Below are positions 11,615 to 22,768 of a stretch of DNA of 64,000 nt, one piece after another. This DNA comes from Catonia carolina (taxonomy: Eukaryota; Arthropoda; Insecta; Hemiptera; Achilidae). The notes under the pieces are model-generated. The model saw only the letters and a program-made list of their open reading frames with translations, had not been told where the DNA came from and did no database searches. Position 1 is the stretch's first letter; every line of letters begins with the position of its first letter. The translations under genes and the position numbers were made by a program. The stretch covers positions 31,248,893 through 31,312,892 of the forward strand of contig JAQMRL010000006.1 of assembly GCA_035578175.1 (NCBI GenBank), given 5' to 3'.

Positions 11615-12238
11615 ATTTTTTTTTTTTTACAAGTCTTCCACATTACAATCTGTTCACATGATGTAGAACAATCAGTAATTTTGATAAATGTTAATTAACA
11701 TGATCACAAATTCATTATAGTGTTGATGAAATTTAAAATAATAAAAAATTACTATTTGTTAAATAAAATGATGATTTTGAAGATAATCAGTTAGAAAAAT
11801 AGATAATAAGTGTTACAGTGTTCTTTAAAACCTGTAACCTAAATCGAAAAAATATGTCTTTTCAGTCGTGAAAACCCAGTATCAATGTTATTTAGCAGAT
11901 TCAGAGCCAGGAAGTTTGGATGATGGTTGAGTCTTTCTTCATATTTACGGCTGAATTTCGACATAGTTTGTTTTACAGAATCAATATTAAAATCGGTATA
12001 GATATAGGTGTTTTTGATGTACCATGGAATATGCAGGGCTTGCTGCAAGAATTTTGACTGTAAACGTTCGAATATGTTTATGTTTGAAGTGCTGGATGTA
12101 CCCCACTATTGAAGCTCATATATCCACATGGGTTTTAAAATGGATTTATATAAAATAATTTTTGATTCGTTTGACAAAGGTGAGTATTTACCAATTAACC
12201 AGTGTAGTTTATTGTCACCCAAGATGTTTTTTTTAACC
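11615..12238 (-). pseudogene. LINE remnant: Jockey-type ORF2 C-terminus and 3' UTR
   Basis: The minus strand from about 12235 reads the end of reverse transcriptase: NKLHWLIGKYSPLSNESKI, then ILYKSILKPMW, a stop, WGTSSTSNI, and the PWYIKNTYIYTDFN and YEERLNHHPNFLALNLL blocks (the last part is open for 69 codons). It is the same C-terminal plan as the LINE at 20755-22491. A 3' UTR follows to an oligo-A tail (T run at about 11617-11629) and contains GAACAGATTGTAATGT in sense orientation. The copy is heavily 5'-truncated. A TGH 3' end joins its upstream edge. Confidence 0.85.
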
Positions 12239-12382
12239 ACACAGACCAATCGCTAAAAATACGTTTTCTTAATTCAGGGGGTCTGTAAAATATATATCTG
12301 GTGAAAACTCGAATTCGAAAAATTGACATGAAAACAATATTTTCCTTCCTATAAATTCATACAGGCAGGAGAAAGTAAAAAT
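12235..12382 (+). mobile_element. TGH 3'-end fragment
   Basis: Only the last ~150 bp of the family is present, from the ACACAGACCAATCGCTAAAA block to a decayed terminal hairpin and CAGGAGAAAGTAAAA. The CA tract is reduced to a few bases. Confidence 0.8.
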
Positions 12383-13393
12383 TACTATAAAATTTAAGCC
12401 TATTAACCAAAAAGTTTGAATTTTTTTATTATTTTTACTATTATTTATGTTATTATATACATAAAAGCAGTCAGAATTCTACTAAATTATGCATCGGCTG
12501 TTTATAAAAATTACCCTACAAATTGACTTTTACAGGATGTCTATTATTTATTTTAACCAGATACCGAACGAACCTAAGCTTAGGTGTTAAAATATCAGTA
12601 TTTGTATGACGTTTACATACCTTCATAGAATAATAATCTCTATTCTAGTTATAGTTCTTTCATAAATGTAACTGAAATGGAAATATAAATATAAAGTTAA
12701 ATTGAAAAATGGTTATAAGTAACCTAAGGAAAAACGAAATCAATAGAAAATAATATTGTTATTGTATTTATTCAATCGTTTGATAAACGCTACTCCTGGC
12801 TCTCGCTATCTTTTTCAAAATTCTACCACCTTTCTATCTAGCTTTCTATTCCTTCCAACAACCTCATGAGTAATCTCAGAATTTTCAGACGCAATCGTAA
12901 TAAATCACCGTCTTCAGTCCCACAATAATTCTCTTTCTCCCTCTCCTTTCTTTATGTTCGTACTATAATTTTCCCTCAAACTGTAAACGTGTCGGAAATA
13001 TTTTAGAGACTGGCAATTTATCTTATTTACTTCCTTAAAAGAAAACATTTTCTCAATATCAAAGAATATTATTTTAGTTTAACACTTCAAAATATAATTT
13101 TAATATTTATGTACAGTGGATGTGTGAGACAAAGAAAGGAAACGCTTAATCTTCTTTATGGAAATAAAATAGTTCTGTAAATTTATGCGCTCTAGTTTTG
13201 TGTAATTTAACATAAATACGAAAGCTCTCACTGACTTTTCACTCACTCATCACTAATTTTCTGTACCTTAACCATCACCTAGAGAGCTGAAATTCAGTTC
13301 AAATTTATACAAAATGGTTAAACAAAAATAATAAACCATTTAAACTTCGACTACTCGCCCTTGAGAGTTATTATTGGTTATTAATCTACATTA
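12383..13393. other. AT-rich stretch, nothing recognised
   Basis: A mildly pyrimidine-rich part lies at about 12790-12960. I see no coding or transposon signal. Confidence 0.5.
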
Positions 13394-13395
13394 TA

Positions 13396-13770
13396 CTGAG
13401 TGATTTTTTAGTCCTGTTACCCATTGTTAATGTCTGGTAATTTTTTTCTAAAAAATAAATAATTTTGTTTTGTGGCACGAAGTTGGTAGCCCTGCTCAAC
13501 AGGTATAGGTACGGCAAGGTGAGTTGATTGTCCTTGAGCAGTGTAAAATTTTGTGCCGTTTCCGGTTATAACTCCTTATAACTCGTTTATAACTCGTTAT
13601 AACCTTATAACCTTATAACTCGTTATAACTCGTTTCCGGTTATATATTATGATCAGAATGTCTTTTACCCTAGAACAATCGCTTGTTTAAATCTGGAGGC
13701 TAAAGTTCTTGGACTAATCGCTTGTTTAAATCTGGAGGCTAAAGTTCTTGGACTAATCGTACGCGATACG
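13396..13770 (+). mobile_element. Family D chimeric MITE copy
   Basis: TA at 13394-13395 precedes the D terminus (CTGAGTGATTTTTTAGTCC). The terminal region leads to ATGTCTTTTACCCTAGAACA at about 13648, the transposase start (Met-Ser-Phe-Thr-Leu-Glu-Gln). The sequence then switches to the reverse complement of a downstream transposase segment, as in the copy at 5495-5793. Two local expansions are present: a run of TTATAACTCG-type units at about 13565-13632, and a 39-bp direct duplication (AATCGCTTGTTTAAATCTGG...) at about 13676-13755. Confidence 0.7.
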
Positions 13771-14225
13771 GTGCTATGAAATAAAAAGACATATGATAAT
13801 TTTAATGGAATAGTTATTGTTTTATTTAAATTTCGAAGTTTTTCATAGCCTAGGTTAATTTGTTTTTATACGTATAAAGTTTTACGTTCTATTTTATAAT
13901 CAATTTGTTTTTTTTTTATAAACTTTTAAACTTTAGAGTTCTTTACACTGTTGATTTTATACATGTTGTAAAATATTCTTTATATAAGTACAATTTTTTT
14001 ATAACTCAGAAATAAATGTGAGGACCTTCCATCTTGCTTGACTTTCAGCCCCTCACTCCCATAAAATTTCACAAATCTTAGTTCTTTTACTTGGTTTCCT
14101 AGCAACGAAACTTTGTTTAGATAAATTAAATAATTTTAAATATTTATTTTAAACCAGCTGGGTTTATTTACACTCACTACTAGACCAAATATAAACCGAT
14201 CTATCTGCGACTCATTTTTGAATCG
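13771..14225. other. AT-rich stretch between two D copies
   Basis: No supported feature was seen. The flanking D copies point in opposite directions. Confidence 0.45.
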
Positions 14226-14573
14226 TTACAACGGATACAATTTCAATTTTTTAGCAGCTTTCTAAACACTCGAATATTTCAAACCAACTTTCGAGGAAAG
14301 TTTTCGTAAATTTTTCCCTGGAGAATTGAGCAAGATTGTTTTCATATACTCTAAAACGTAATCTGTCAAGAGAGTTGGTCGACCACTACGTTTTCTATCC
14401 CAAACACTACCTGTCTCTTGAAATCGGTGGTTTGTTAGCCTAAAAATTGATATTTTTTCTGGTGGAGGAATACCAACAAATTTAATTTGAAATGATTATT
14501 TTACACTCGCGTACGATTTGGCAGTAAAATATTGTTGAAGAATAAAAACCCGTTGTTCCAGAGCAAAAGACAT
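14226..14573 (-). pseudogene. Tc1/mariner-superfamily transposase N-terminal pseudogene
   Basis: From ATG at 14573 the frame runs about 115 codons with only two internal stops before ending. It opens MSFALEQRVFILQQYF. Residues about 55-75 read FQETGSVWDRKRSGRPTLL. A second DNA-binding helix-turn-helix follows, with LRKLSSKVGLKYSSV, a stop, and KAAKKLKLYP. This paired helix-turn-helix with the GRP linker is the DNA-binding half of Tc1/mariner-superfamily transposases that are common in insects (family knowledge). The DDE/D catalytic half is absent. The low stop density suggests relatively recent inactivation or chance. Confidence 0.75.
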
Positions 14574-14760
14574 TCTGTTCGTAACACGACCGGAAACGGT
14601 ATAAAATTTTACACAGCTCAAGAAGAATCAACTCACACTACCGAATCTATATCGGTTGAATAGGGCTACCAACTTCAAGTCACAAAACAAGATTTACTTT
14701 TCTTAGAATAAAATTACAAGACATTAACAATTGGGTAATAGGACTAAAAACATCACTCTG
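14226..14760 (-). mobile_element. Family D element, 5' part with transposase N-terminus
   Basis: The terminus CAGAGTGATGTTTTTAGTCC (minus strand, end at 14760) has TA outside it at 14761-14762. About 190 bp of terminal sequence precedes the transposase start codon at 14573. This copy shows the colinear arrangement, with no flip, from which the chimeric D copies at 5495 and 13396 derive. The right half of the transposon is missing. Confidence 0.75.
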
Positions 14761-15032
14761 TAATAGTAGGCTATAGAGTAAAACTGACTTGGTTTTTCTT
14801 GAATGGAATTTGGTGTTCTTCTCCAGACTTAATTGTAAGCCCTTGCTATGTAGAGTAGTACGCTGCATATTTTGGAGTTTTATGGTTTGTAATTTTTGTA
14901 TAGTCCAGCGATGTATTTATTTTTCATGCCACTGATGAAAATGATAAAATTAACAATTCTGATTATTAATGTTTTCTAGTAAAATTTATAATAACACGTA
15001 TTATTTAACTTAGCAAAATAATATATTTTTTC

Positions 15033-15303
15033 TATTACTAATGTGTGTACGTTACAATACGTTCAATTCATAACAGTAAGCAATCCCATGAACCAATGAT
15101 ATGAGGATGATGTGTATGACGTGTAAATGAGGTGTAGTATTGTACATACACAGGCCGACCATTCCTGAGAGAGTATAGCCAATTAAACAGCAACCATCAA
15201 AGTACACTGGTAACCACTGTTTAGTGTTCATGTCTGTATAAAAGTAACTACCTTTACTAGGATTTAGACCAGGAAGCTCCGTTTCAAAAAATAAGCTGTT
15301 AAA
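15033..15303 (-). mobile_element. SA SINE fragment, head lost
   Basis: This is homologous to the SA copies at 17339, 30394 and 36758 over the body (ATGAGGATGATGTGTATGAC, CATTCCTGAGAGAGTAT) up to the box-B region. The tRNA-like head is missing. An open frame of 85 codons over it is not conserved in other copies. Confidence 0.8.
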
Positions 15304-16164
15304 CAACAAAACAATTAATTATTTTCCTTATAAATTCTGGTAATTTACAATTTAACAACTTAAATTAAATTGATTATATGTCATTAAAAATTTAAATTAA
15401 ACTAAAGTTAACTAATCTGAAAGATGACAATTTACAATTAAATAATTAATCGCTCCTTCTTACAACCAGTTTTGTACAATAAATCCGGTACGTAGACTTA
15501 CATTTCTAACACGCCTGTTTTTTTTTTTGAAGTACAAACTGGTTCTAACGAACTAATTAATGGAGAGTTCGGTTCTTTTATACAATTAGATCTTCCTGTT
15601 TTCAGAATAATAGGGTGTCGTTGAGAATAAAAGTACCAGAATTGTAACTTATCCACTTTGCTAGAACAAATTAAAGTATAATAGGAAAATATAAAGAAAT
15701 TTGTCATAAAAAGATAAATAAAACGAATAACTATAAAAAAGGAGAAGGGCCGAATAGCCTAATGGACACAATGTAACTCTCTACCTTTTGATGCCAGGTA
15801 GACACCTTTACTTCATGCGGGACATGCGGGGTCAGGTGGCGAAAACGCTACCACCCCTTCATGCAATAACCAATTTTATTGCTGTTTACTATTATTATTT
15901 TTTCCCTCAATTTTTTTATGTAAGGGGACACAGACGTGAATAATAAACTTCTATAATAATAGTACAGTACTATAAAATTTTGTGAACTGTAAAAACGTGA
16001 AGCTTACAATTTCTGTAATTGAAATTTTTATTCATAATTCGAACACTTATAAAAAAAATATTTAAAAATTTGCCAATTTTTTGGCAAGAGTTACAATTTC
16101 ATCTGTTTCTTCAATTATCAATTAAAATCTCCTAAAGTTTACTTATATACCAAAAAACGTAGCA
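15304..16164. other. AT-rich stretch with one box-A-like motif
   Basis: TAGCCTAATGG at 15755-15765 fits a tRNA box A, and a modestly GC-richer block follows to about 15860. I find no box B at the right spacing, so I do not call a SINE. Nothing else was recognised. Confidence 0.4.
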
Positions 16165-16365
16165 GGAGTTACCGGTGTACTTTGATGTTTGGGGTTCAAC
16201 TAACCATACTCTCACAGGAATGGTAAGCCTGAGTCTGTACAAGATTACACCTTATTTACACGTCCTATATCATCCTCATATCATTCGGGTCATAGGGATA
16301 CTCATTGTTCTTAAACTGAACAGATTGCAACGTACACACATTAGAGATTAAGAAAAAGAAGTCCT
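16165..16365 (+). mobile_element. SA SINE 3' fragment
   Basis: The body and tail of SA are present, from GGTGTACTTTGATG to AACAGATTGCAACGTACACA and an A-rich end. The tRNA-derived head is lost. Confidence 0.8.
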
Positions 16366-17054
16366 CCCATGTTTTCGAGATTTTAAAATTGGACTTTTAC
16401 TTTTTTTCTATTTCAAACACATATTTTTTATTACCAGTGACGTTATTAATTGTAACATACATACTTTGTTTACGAGGTAAGCTATAAAGTTGACAACATA
16501 AGTCTGCTTAGACTGTTGAATATATTTTGAGCATAACAATGTCCCAAATTTTTTATAACGTGTCCTTGTAAATTTTGTAACAAATTGCTCATTTATTTCT
16601 GCACGCAATATCAATTTATTACATGTTATAATGAAGTGTACCGGTTTATGTGAACATTATTTATTCCAGGTAGGCGTTTAACTATTTTTGACAGTTATTA
16701 ATAGTTTTCATGTTAATTGTTACTAGGTTACATGAAATTCTTATGAGGTATATTAATTTAGGGTAATAATATGACGTTTTAAACATTTTTAAATTATAAT
16801 TAACTCTGTGTTTTGTGTAGTTAATTAATCTACAATATTATATTACCAGTAATTCTTTTCAATGGATTGTTTTTGTTAGTTAAATAAACAATTTATATGT
16901 TACTTAAGATTTTTTAATTAAAATAAAATGAAATTAAAATAAAATAAAATAAATTATTTTAATAAAATAATTTTAATAAAATGATTTTTTAATAACAACT
17001 ATTAGAGTTTTTATACTCTTTTATGGACCTATCAAAACTTTTCGATTGTAAATT
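16366..17054. other. AT-rich stretch, nothing recognised
   Basis: Short AAAATAA-type repetition occurs around 16915-16980. No other feature is supported. Confidence 0.5.
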
Positions 17055-17067
17055 TTTGATCTTCTTG

Positions 17068-17232
17068 TTTTTCTTTTTTATACGTCCGACTGTTCTGCAA
17101 TTACTGATAATGCAGACGGTGAAAGATGAAATGATTTTTGTAACGTATGAAAATATGTCGTGCCTGAATGGGTTTCGAACCCAAGACCGCATGATGAGAG
17201 GCGAGCACGTTACCAATTACGCCAATGCGTAG
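17068..17232 (-). mobile_element. SC tRNA-derived SINE
   Basis: On the minus strand the head carries box A (TGGCGTAATTGG) and a perfect box B (GGTTCGAAACC) about 40 nt apart. The body follows (TTTTCATACGTTACAAAAAT, CACCGTCTGCATTA) and an A-rich tail. Flanking repeats TTTGATCTTCTTG (17055-17067) and TTTGATCCTCTTG (17233-17245) differ at one base, consistent with target-site duplication by a LINE machinery. The tRNA of origin is not identified. Confidence 0.8.
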
Positions 17233-17338
17233 TTTGATCCTCTTGGTTTAGAAATTTGTATTATTTTTTAATAGAAAGGTAACGTCATACACATATTGTT
17301 GACAGCCCTGTTATTTGTATTCCTTTCTTATCTATTTT

Positions 17339-17660
17339 TTTTATTATTCCTAATTTGTGTACGTTGCAATCTGTTCAATTTAGAACAATAAGCAACCCCA
17401 TGACCCAATGAGATGAGGATGATGTGTATGACGTGAAAATGAGATGTAGTCTTGTACAGACCCAGGCCGACCATTCCTGAGAGAGTATGGTTAATTAAAC
17501 CCCAACCATCAAAGTACACCGGTAACCATTGTCTAGTATTCAAATCCGTATAAAAGTAACTACCTTTACTAGGATTTGAACCAGGAACCTTCGTCTCCGA
17601 AAATCAGCTGTTAAACAGCTGATTCTGGCGACGACTTTACCTCTAGACCAACCCGGTGGG
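17339..17660 (-). mobile_element. SA tRNA-derived SINE, complete
   Basis: The minus strand starts CCCACCGGGTTGGTCTAGAG with box A TGGTCTAGAGG. Box B GGTTCAAATCC lies about 70 nt downstream, with the palindromic AATCAGCTGTTTAACAGCTG between them. A 250-bp body follows and ends AACAGATTGCAACGTACACA before an A-rich tail. An 11-bp target-site duplication TTATCTATTTT flanks it (17328-17338 and 17661-17671). Confidence 0.88.
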
Positions 17661-17671
17661 TTATCTATTTT

Positions 17672-19206
17672 ACAGCTGATTTTTTTCTTGTGAGTGAGGT
17701 TATTGTTCTGTTTAGAGTCTAAAATTCTGTTTTTTCATACAAAAGGAATATTGTCTTAAAAACGGTTAGACATATTGACTTGAGATTTTCAGAGTACGTT
17801 CATTGATAGGAATACACCTGGAAGTTAACAAAAAAAAAAATTTCCTAAACAGATTTTATAATTAAAAATAGGGTCTTTTTTGGAAATGATTGACATTATG
17901 AAAGATTTTTTTCTGAATTAAAAGTTAATTTGAGAAACCCCAATTTAAAATTGTGTATCAAGGTTCAATATATAATATAATTGTGTAAAAAATTTCAGCC
18001 AGTCATTTCTACCACAAGCGGAGAAAATGTTTCTTGTGTAGAGAAAGATATGAGGACCGGGTCCCCTTATACCATTCTTTTAATATTTGAAAAACCCATT
18101 ATGAAAGGTTTCTAATTAACGCTTCATGGTTTCATGGTTTTTAGTATCTACTTTGGTATTGAACAGTAACAGTGGGTTGTAAAATTGTAAAGATTTTTGA
18201 GAAATTTCCAGAAGACGAAACTAAGATCTTCAGCTTTGATGTCAAAGTATTTATTTTTCCGAGAAATATATATTAATTTCTTTAAAAAACAGCTACATCA
18301 AATAAACCGTTCTACGGTTCATTGTATATTAATTGTATCTGCATAATAAAGTTGCGGTTAAAATTTGTTTAAAGTAATACCTAACCTTTGTGTACTATGA
18401 TATGTTAGTAAAGTAAAATTTATACAACCAAAGGTGAAAGTACTATTATACCAGTACTATACCAATAAAATTTATATCTTCATTAATTTTCAAAGGTTGT
18501 TCTACTTAATTAGTTTAACTTTGTAAATTTAATATGATTTACTGTTTAATTTTCGTAATTTTCTGGCTATACAAATTTCATTTTAATTACTTTACTGAAC
18601 TTGATATTAAATTACAACTTGTATTGTTATAATTAATTAAATTTTAACTTCCCATCATAGTACATTATAACAGAGGTGTTTTAATGGTATTTTTTCTAAT
18701 TGAAATGTTACATGTAAATTTTATCTAATAAAGGTTTCGTTTCAATCATGGTATAATATTAACGTCAGGATGAAGTTTATTATAAATAAATTTAAATTTT
18801 TGTAGTTATTTACTTATACATTAACTGTTAATCACGTTTCAAATAGTTTTGCTTCGTTATTAATTAATTACTTATCAATATAGTTTTTACAGTTTGTAAA
18901 ACTAGAAATTTAAGAAAATTTTAACCTTAAAATAAATTCAAATCGATATTATATATATATAAAATGAATTTATAGTAGATAATAATTTAAATAAAATTAA
19001 AATAGATTTTACAGTTTGAATATTTATGTATTTAGATAAGTAATGTTACTAAATTTCGGAAACATAAAAACATAGTTTTCGTTTTTTGAATTTTTTACTT
19101 AATTGGATGATAAAAAGTCTAATTTTTCTTTTTAACTTCTAAGAATACTATTTACAACCAGTTAAATTATTTAACTATAATGTTTTTTAACACCAGAAAA
19201 TCTTAC
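17672..19206. other. AT-rich stretch, nothing recognised
   Basis: The block at 17760-18130 includes GAGGACCGGGTCCCC near 18051 and reads like an old interspersed repeat, but it has no second copy in this window. The rest shows no signal. Confidence 0.45.
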
Positions 19207-19537
19207 CTGAAATAAATAGTTCTGTTTCTTATCACATGATCAGCCAATTAAATAACTGAATCATTTAAGAACAAAAGAGGTAGAGGTGTAAAAGACACTA
19301 ATCAGAGTTATCTTCTCTGAATGTACTGATTTTCATTATACAGCCAGACCCTGTGGTGAATGAATTGAAGGTGTCATTTGCAGAGTGAAAAATATGTGCT
19401 TTTCAGAGGGCCCGTCATGCTGATAAGCGTACTTTTCCATTCAGTGAGGAAGGCAAGTGTAGACCACCTCACTCTCGTCTTACTTAGTAAAACCTCTACA
19501 GGTTTAAACCCGCCTTTTGGCTGATGAACTAATCAAC
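19207..19537 (+). mobile_element. SB retroposon copy 2, 5'-truncated
   Basis: It starts inside the family at GAAATAAATAGTTCTG and runs to a decayed GGCTGATGAACTAATCAAC end. The first ~60 bp of the unit are missing. Confidence 0.82.
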
Positions 19538-19634
19538 AGGCTTCGTTACGCCGACTAGAGAAACTTAAATTTAAAAATCAACTATTATTGGTTAATTTTC
19601 AACGTGTATATTGTAAATACAAAATTTGTAAATA

Positions 19635-19806
19635 GCGACTTCCGTAGCGTAGGGGCTAGCGCGCTAGCCTACAAAGTGGAAGGTCCCGGGTTCAATTCCC
19701 GGTTAGAAATTTTAACTCGTTAAAACCTACCGTTTATGTAGATCTACTAAACTCCATATTAGTCGCTAATGACCGAGCTCTCCATGCGACTATAAATAAA
19801 CTAAAA
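19635..19806 (+). mobile_element. SD tRNA-derived SINE candidate
   Basis: A tRNA-like head shows box A TAGCGTAGGGG (19645-19655), a D-arm GCGT...GCGC, and a perfect T-arm CCGGGTTCAATTCCCGG with box B GGTTCAATTCC (19689-19699). The anticodon stem does not pair well. A ~90-bp unrelated body follows and ends in an A-rich stretch, so it is a SINE rather than a working tRNA gene. The TGH copy begins two bases later. Confidence 0.65.
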
Positions 19807-21233
19807 ATCTGGTGTGAAACACTCACACAACTTTCTCTTGCCAATGCAAATAATTAATAATAAACCTAACATTATTAATAAAATATTAGAAATAAACAAA
19901 AACTAACCTCAAAAACATAACCTTATTTTAATCATGAGTAAAAGACGCAAAATGAAAATCGACCTCAGTTTGGCTTAGAAATACGGAAAATCACTCTTTC
20001 TCTCTAAAGTAGGCTCTGTAGAGAAAAATGCTTTAAATAAAAGTTGTAGATCTTTTAATTTTCTATAAATTTAATTATATACACTTTTGTCGTAAAATGC
20101 ATACTAAGGCCGAAATGTTAAAAAAATCGATTTTTCTCACGTTTTCGTGAGAAAAAAACAGAAAATTGCAAATTACCGCTAAACTAAGCGTTATACAAAA
20201 AAATGTTTGAAATAAAAGTTGTAGGTTTTTTAATTCTCTACAACTTATATAACGTTTTGCGCTAAAATGCATATTAAAGCCGCAATCTTAAAAAGAAAAT
20301 GTTTTTACGTAAAAACAGCCTCACGCAGAATTTCAGCAAACATGGCGCCTACCCTATCTTGTAGAGAATAAAAAATTGAGTAAACGAACCGATTTTAAAA
20401 AAAATCGTAGGACGTGTTTTTGAGAAAATCGCAAAAAAGCGAAAAATTATAGGAATAAACTAAGTTACTAATACTTCCGGTTGACCGATTTTGATGAAAA
20501 TGTTCGTGTCGGGTCCGGTAGTGGCATGTAACTTAAGTTTCAAGTTTCAAGTTTGTACGATGTTCCGTTCTTGAGATATTCTGTTCACACACAGACACAC
20601 ACACACACACACACACAGACACACACACAGACCAATCGCTAAAATGATGTTTTTTGGGTTCAGGGGGTCTGAAAACGTATAGATCCGGTGAAAACTCGAT
20701 TTCGAAAAATCGACATGAAAACAATAGACTACTTTCCTTCCTATATATTCATATTTTTTTTTTTTTTTTTTTTTTCACACAATATTTTATGTACAATCTG
20801 CTTAATAGCAATAAGTACAATTGATCAAATGAATAATTCACATAAAAGGATAAAAACCCAATGGTTTACCCTATATAGGGAGCAATATTTTTAAAATATC
20901 GTTATATCAAGTGTAGTTTTATATGATGGTTTATATGTTTGTGTAGGAGTAAGTGCTTGTGTTTGTGTGTGTTTTTTAGAATCTGAAAGGTAAATCTAGA
21001 GGATCAAATCTTTGAAGTCTACGTAATGTGTCACTGTTGTCCAAGAGATTAACTGCCAGAAAGTTCTCATGATTGTTTAATTTTGAAATGTACTTATCAC
21101 TAAATTCACTGATCACTTCTTTGATTGGTTTGATGTTACAGTCTTCATGGATTCGCGAGTTGTTGACGTACCAAGGAACAGCTAGTAGTGTCCTGAGGAT
21201 CTTGGATTAGAAACTTTGTAAAATTTCAATATT

Positions 21234-21956
21234 TTAATTTGACGCAGTTCCCCAAAGCTGTATACCATACGTCCAAATTGGTTTCAGTATCGTTTTGTAC
21301 AACAATAGTTTGTTATCTATCGAAAGTTTAGATTTATTTCCAATTAACCAAAAATGTTTGCTGAATTTAATGTTGAGTTGTTTGCGTTTAGTTCTTATGT
21401 GTTTAGCCCATGTTAGTCTTTTATCCAAATGTATCCCTAAATATTTGACGTCGTCATTTTGTGGAATTTGGATACCATTAAGCGTTACTGGTGGACATGT
21501 GTTCCTCTTTAAAGTAAATGTGACATGATTCGATTTTCCTTCGTTAACTGTAATCTTCCATTTACTTAACCAGTGTTCAATTTGTATTAAACTGTGTTGT
21601 AATTTTTCTGAAGCAATCACTGAGTTACCATCAGAAGCTAGAATAGCAGTGTCATCTGCAAATGTAGCGGTGAGAACATCATTTCCATTCGGTAAGTCTG
21701 ATGTATAAATAATGTAGAGAACAGGTCCAAGAACACTTCCTTGAGGGACACCAGCTTTTATTGATTTCAAATCAGTAATTGTATCATTTAATTTAACTTG
21801 GAACATTCTTTTCGTAAGATAAGAACGTAAGATACGATAAAAATTTCCTGGGAGTTTTTCTTTAATTTTGTATAGAAGTCCTGTATGCCATACGCGATCA
21901 AATGCTTGTTGAACATCCAAGAAAACGGCAGAACAATACAATTTATTCTCAAAACT
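21234..21956 (-). pseudogene. LINE reverse transcriptase, palm and thumb
   Basis: This open segment of about 235 codons contains RT motif A (FLDVQQAFDRVWH, near residue 8), motif B (GVPQGSVLGPVLY, near residue 65) and motif C with the catalytic pair (FADDTAIL, near residue 94). Motif-E-like KYLGIHLDKRLTW and the Jockey-type ILKPIWTYGIQLWGTAS follow. The catalytic aspartates are all present. It is separated from the upstream part by a shift in an A run at about 22005-22013, and a stop at about 21232 cuts the C-terminal tail, whose traces continue to about 21040. It would copy RNA into DNA in an intact LINE but is inactive here. Confidence 0.92.
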
Positions 21957-22015
21957 GTTTCGGATTTCTTTAACTAAGCGATGAACTTGTTCAATCGTTG
22001 AATGTTTTTTTTTCT

Positions 22016-22441
22016 AAACCCAAATTGATGGTTTGGAATTAAATTATTATTTTCAAGATGAGGACTTAACCGTAGAAGAAACATTTTTTCGAATAATTTT
22101 GAAAGGATGGGAAGAAGACTTATAGGGCGGTAAAATGAAGATACTGATGGAGGTTTACCAGGTTTTTGAAGCATTATTATTTTAGCTACTTTCCACTGAT
22201 ATGGCACGTAATTTAGACGGAGAACAGCATTAAATATTAGTAATAAAACCACTAGTCCTTTACGAGGGAGTTCTTGAAGAATATTTCCAGTGATAAAATC
22301 ATAGCCTGGAGCTTTCGCTGGATGAAGGTTCTTAACACCTTGTTTTAATTCTTGTAATGAAAAATGAAGTGGAGGCAATTTATTTTGCATTTCTTCACAA
22401 AGAAACCTTTGCATTATAAGTTCATCATGTGCATGACCCAA
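22016..22441 (-). pseudogene. LINE reverse transcriptase, fingers region
   Basis: This is the upstream part of the same ORF2. Visible are PAKAPGYDFITGNIL (RT motif 1), KPGKPPSVSSFYRPISLLP (motif 2 with the FRPISLLP signature) and HQFGFRKK. After that the A9 run shifts the frame; the correct continuation (HSTIEQVHRLV) is readable in another frame. No ATG or endonuclease domain lies upstream before the insertion edge at 22491. Confidence 0.9.
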
Positions 22442-22661
22442 ATCATTGAAAGGTGTAAAACGATCTTCCAGTTCTTGAGCAAATAATTTTGCTATATATT
22501 CATATAGGCAAGAGAAAGTAAAAAAGTATATAAATTATTGTCGGCTAATTACAGAATTAAAAGAAATAAAAAATTTATCGGCGATAGTTGTCGCTGTTTT
22601 TTTTCTGTATGGTAAATCTAACATTTTGAAAAGTTTCAGTTTGTGGTAGTGATTACTACTA

Positions 22662-22759
22662 CAGAGTGATTTTTCAGTCCTGTCACCCAATTGTTAATTT
22701 CCGGTAATTTTTTTTAAGAAAGGGAAATTTTGTTTTGTGACACGAACAGGTTTACTAAA
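22662..22759 (+). mobile_element. Family D terminal fragment
   Basis: TA at 22660-22661 precedes CAGAGTGATTTTTCAGTCC, and the homology continues through GTTTTGTGACACGAAC. It stops shortly after, just before the purine repeat. Confidence 0.75.
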
Positions 22760-22768
22760 CCTATACCG

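Larger units (their letters stand above)
20755..22491 (-). mobile_element. 5'-truncated Jockey-like LINE with 14-bp target duplication
   Basis: The element is 1737 bp on the minus strand. It starts inside the reverse-transcriptase region and ends in an oligo-A tail (T run 20755-20775). Perfect 14-bp repeats CTATATATTCATAT flank it (20741-20754 and 22492-22505). The sequence order is RT fingers, palm with intact catalytic motifs, thumb, then C-terminal tail and 3' UTR. Loss of the endonuclease and ORF1 is typical 5' truncation. The perfect duplication argues for a young insertion. Confidence 0.93.
19808..22521 (+). mobile_element. TGH element split by a LINE
   Basis: The first part (19808-20754) carries the 5' hairpin, subterminal repeat, body and a short interrupted CA tract (about 20586-20630). 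The last ~16 bp of the element (AGGCAAGAGAAAGTA) resume at 22506. The break lies in the terminal hairpin, where the LINE at 20755-22491 inserted. The TGH copy therefore pre-dates that LINE insertion. Confidence 0.92.

Noticed and set aside
15052..15309. 85-codon ORF, with a similar one at 36874-37077
   Set aside because: Both overlay SA SINE bodies, and the frames are not maintained between copies.
15755..15860. A further tRNA-derived SINE
   Set aside because: Only a box A match is present; no box B and no second copy were found.
19635..19706. Functional tRNA gene
   Set aside because: Box A, box B and the T-arm are good, but the anticodon stem does not pair and a SINE-like body with an A-rich end follows. 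I call it the head of SINE SD.
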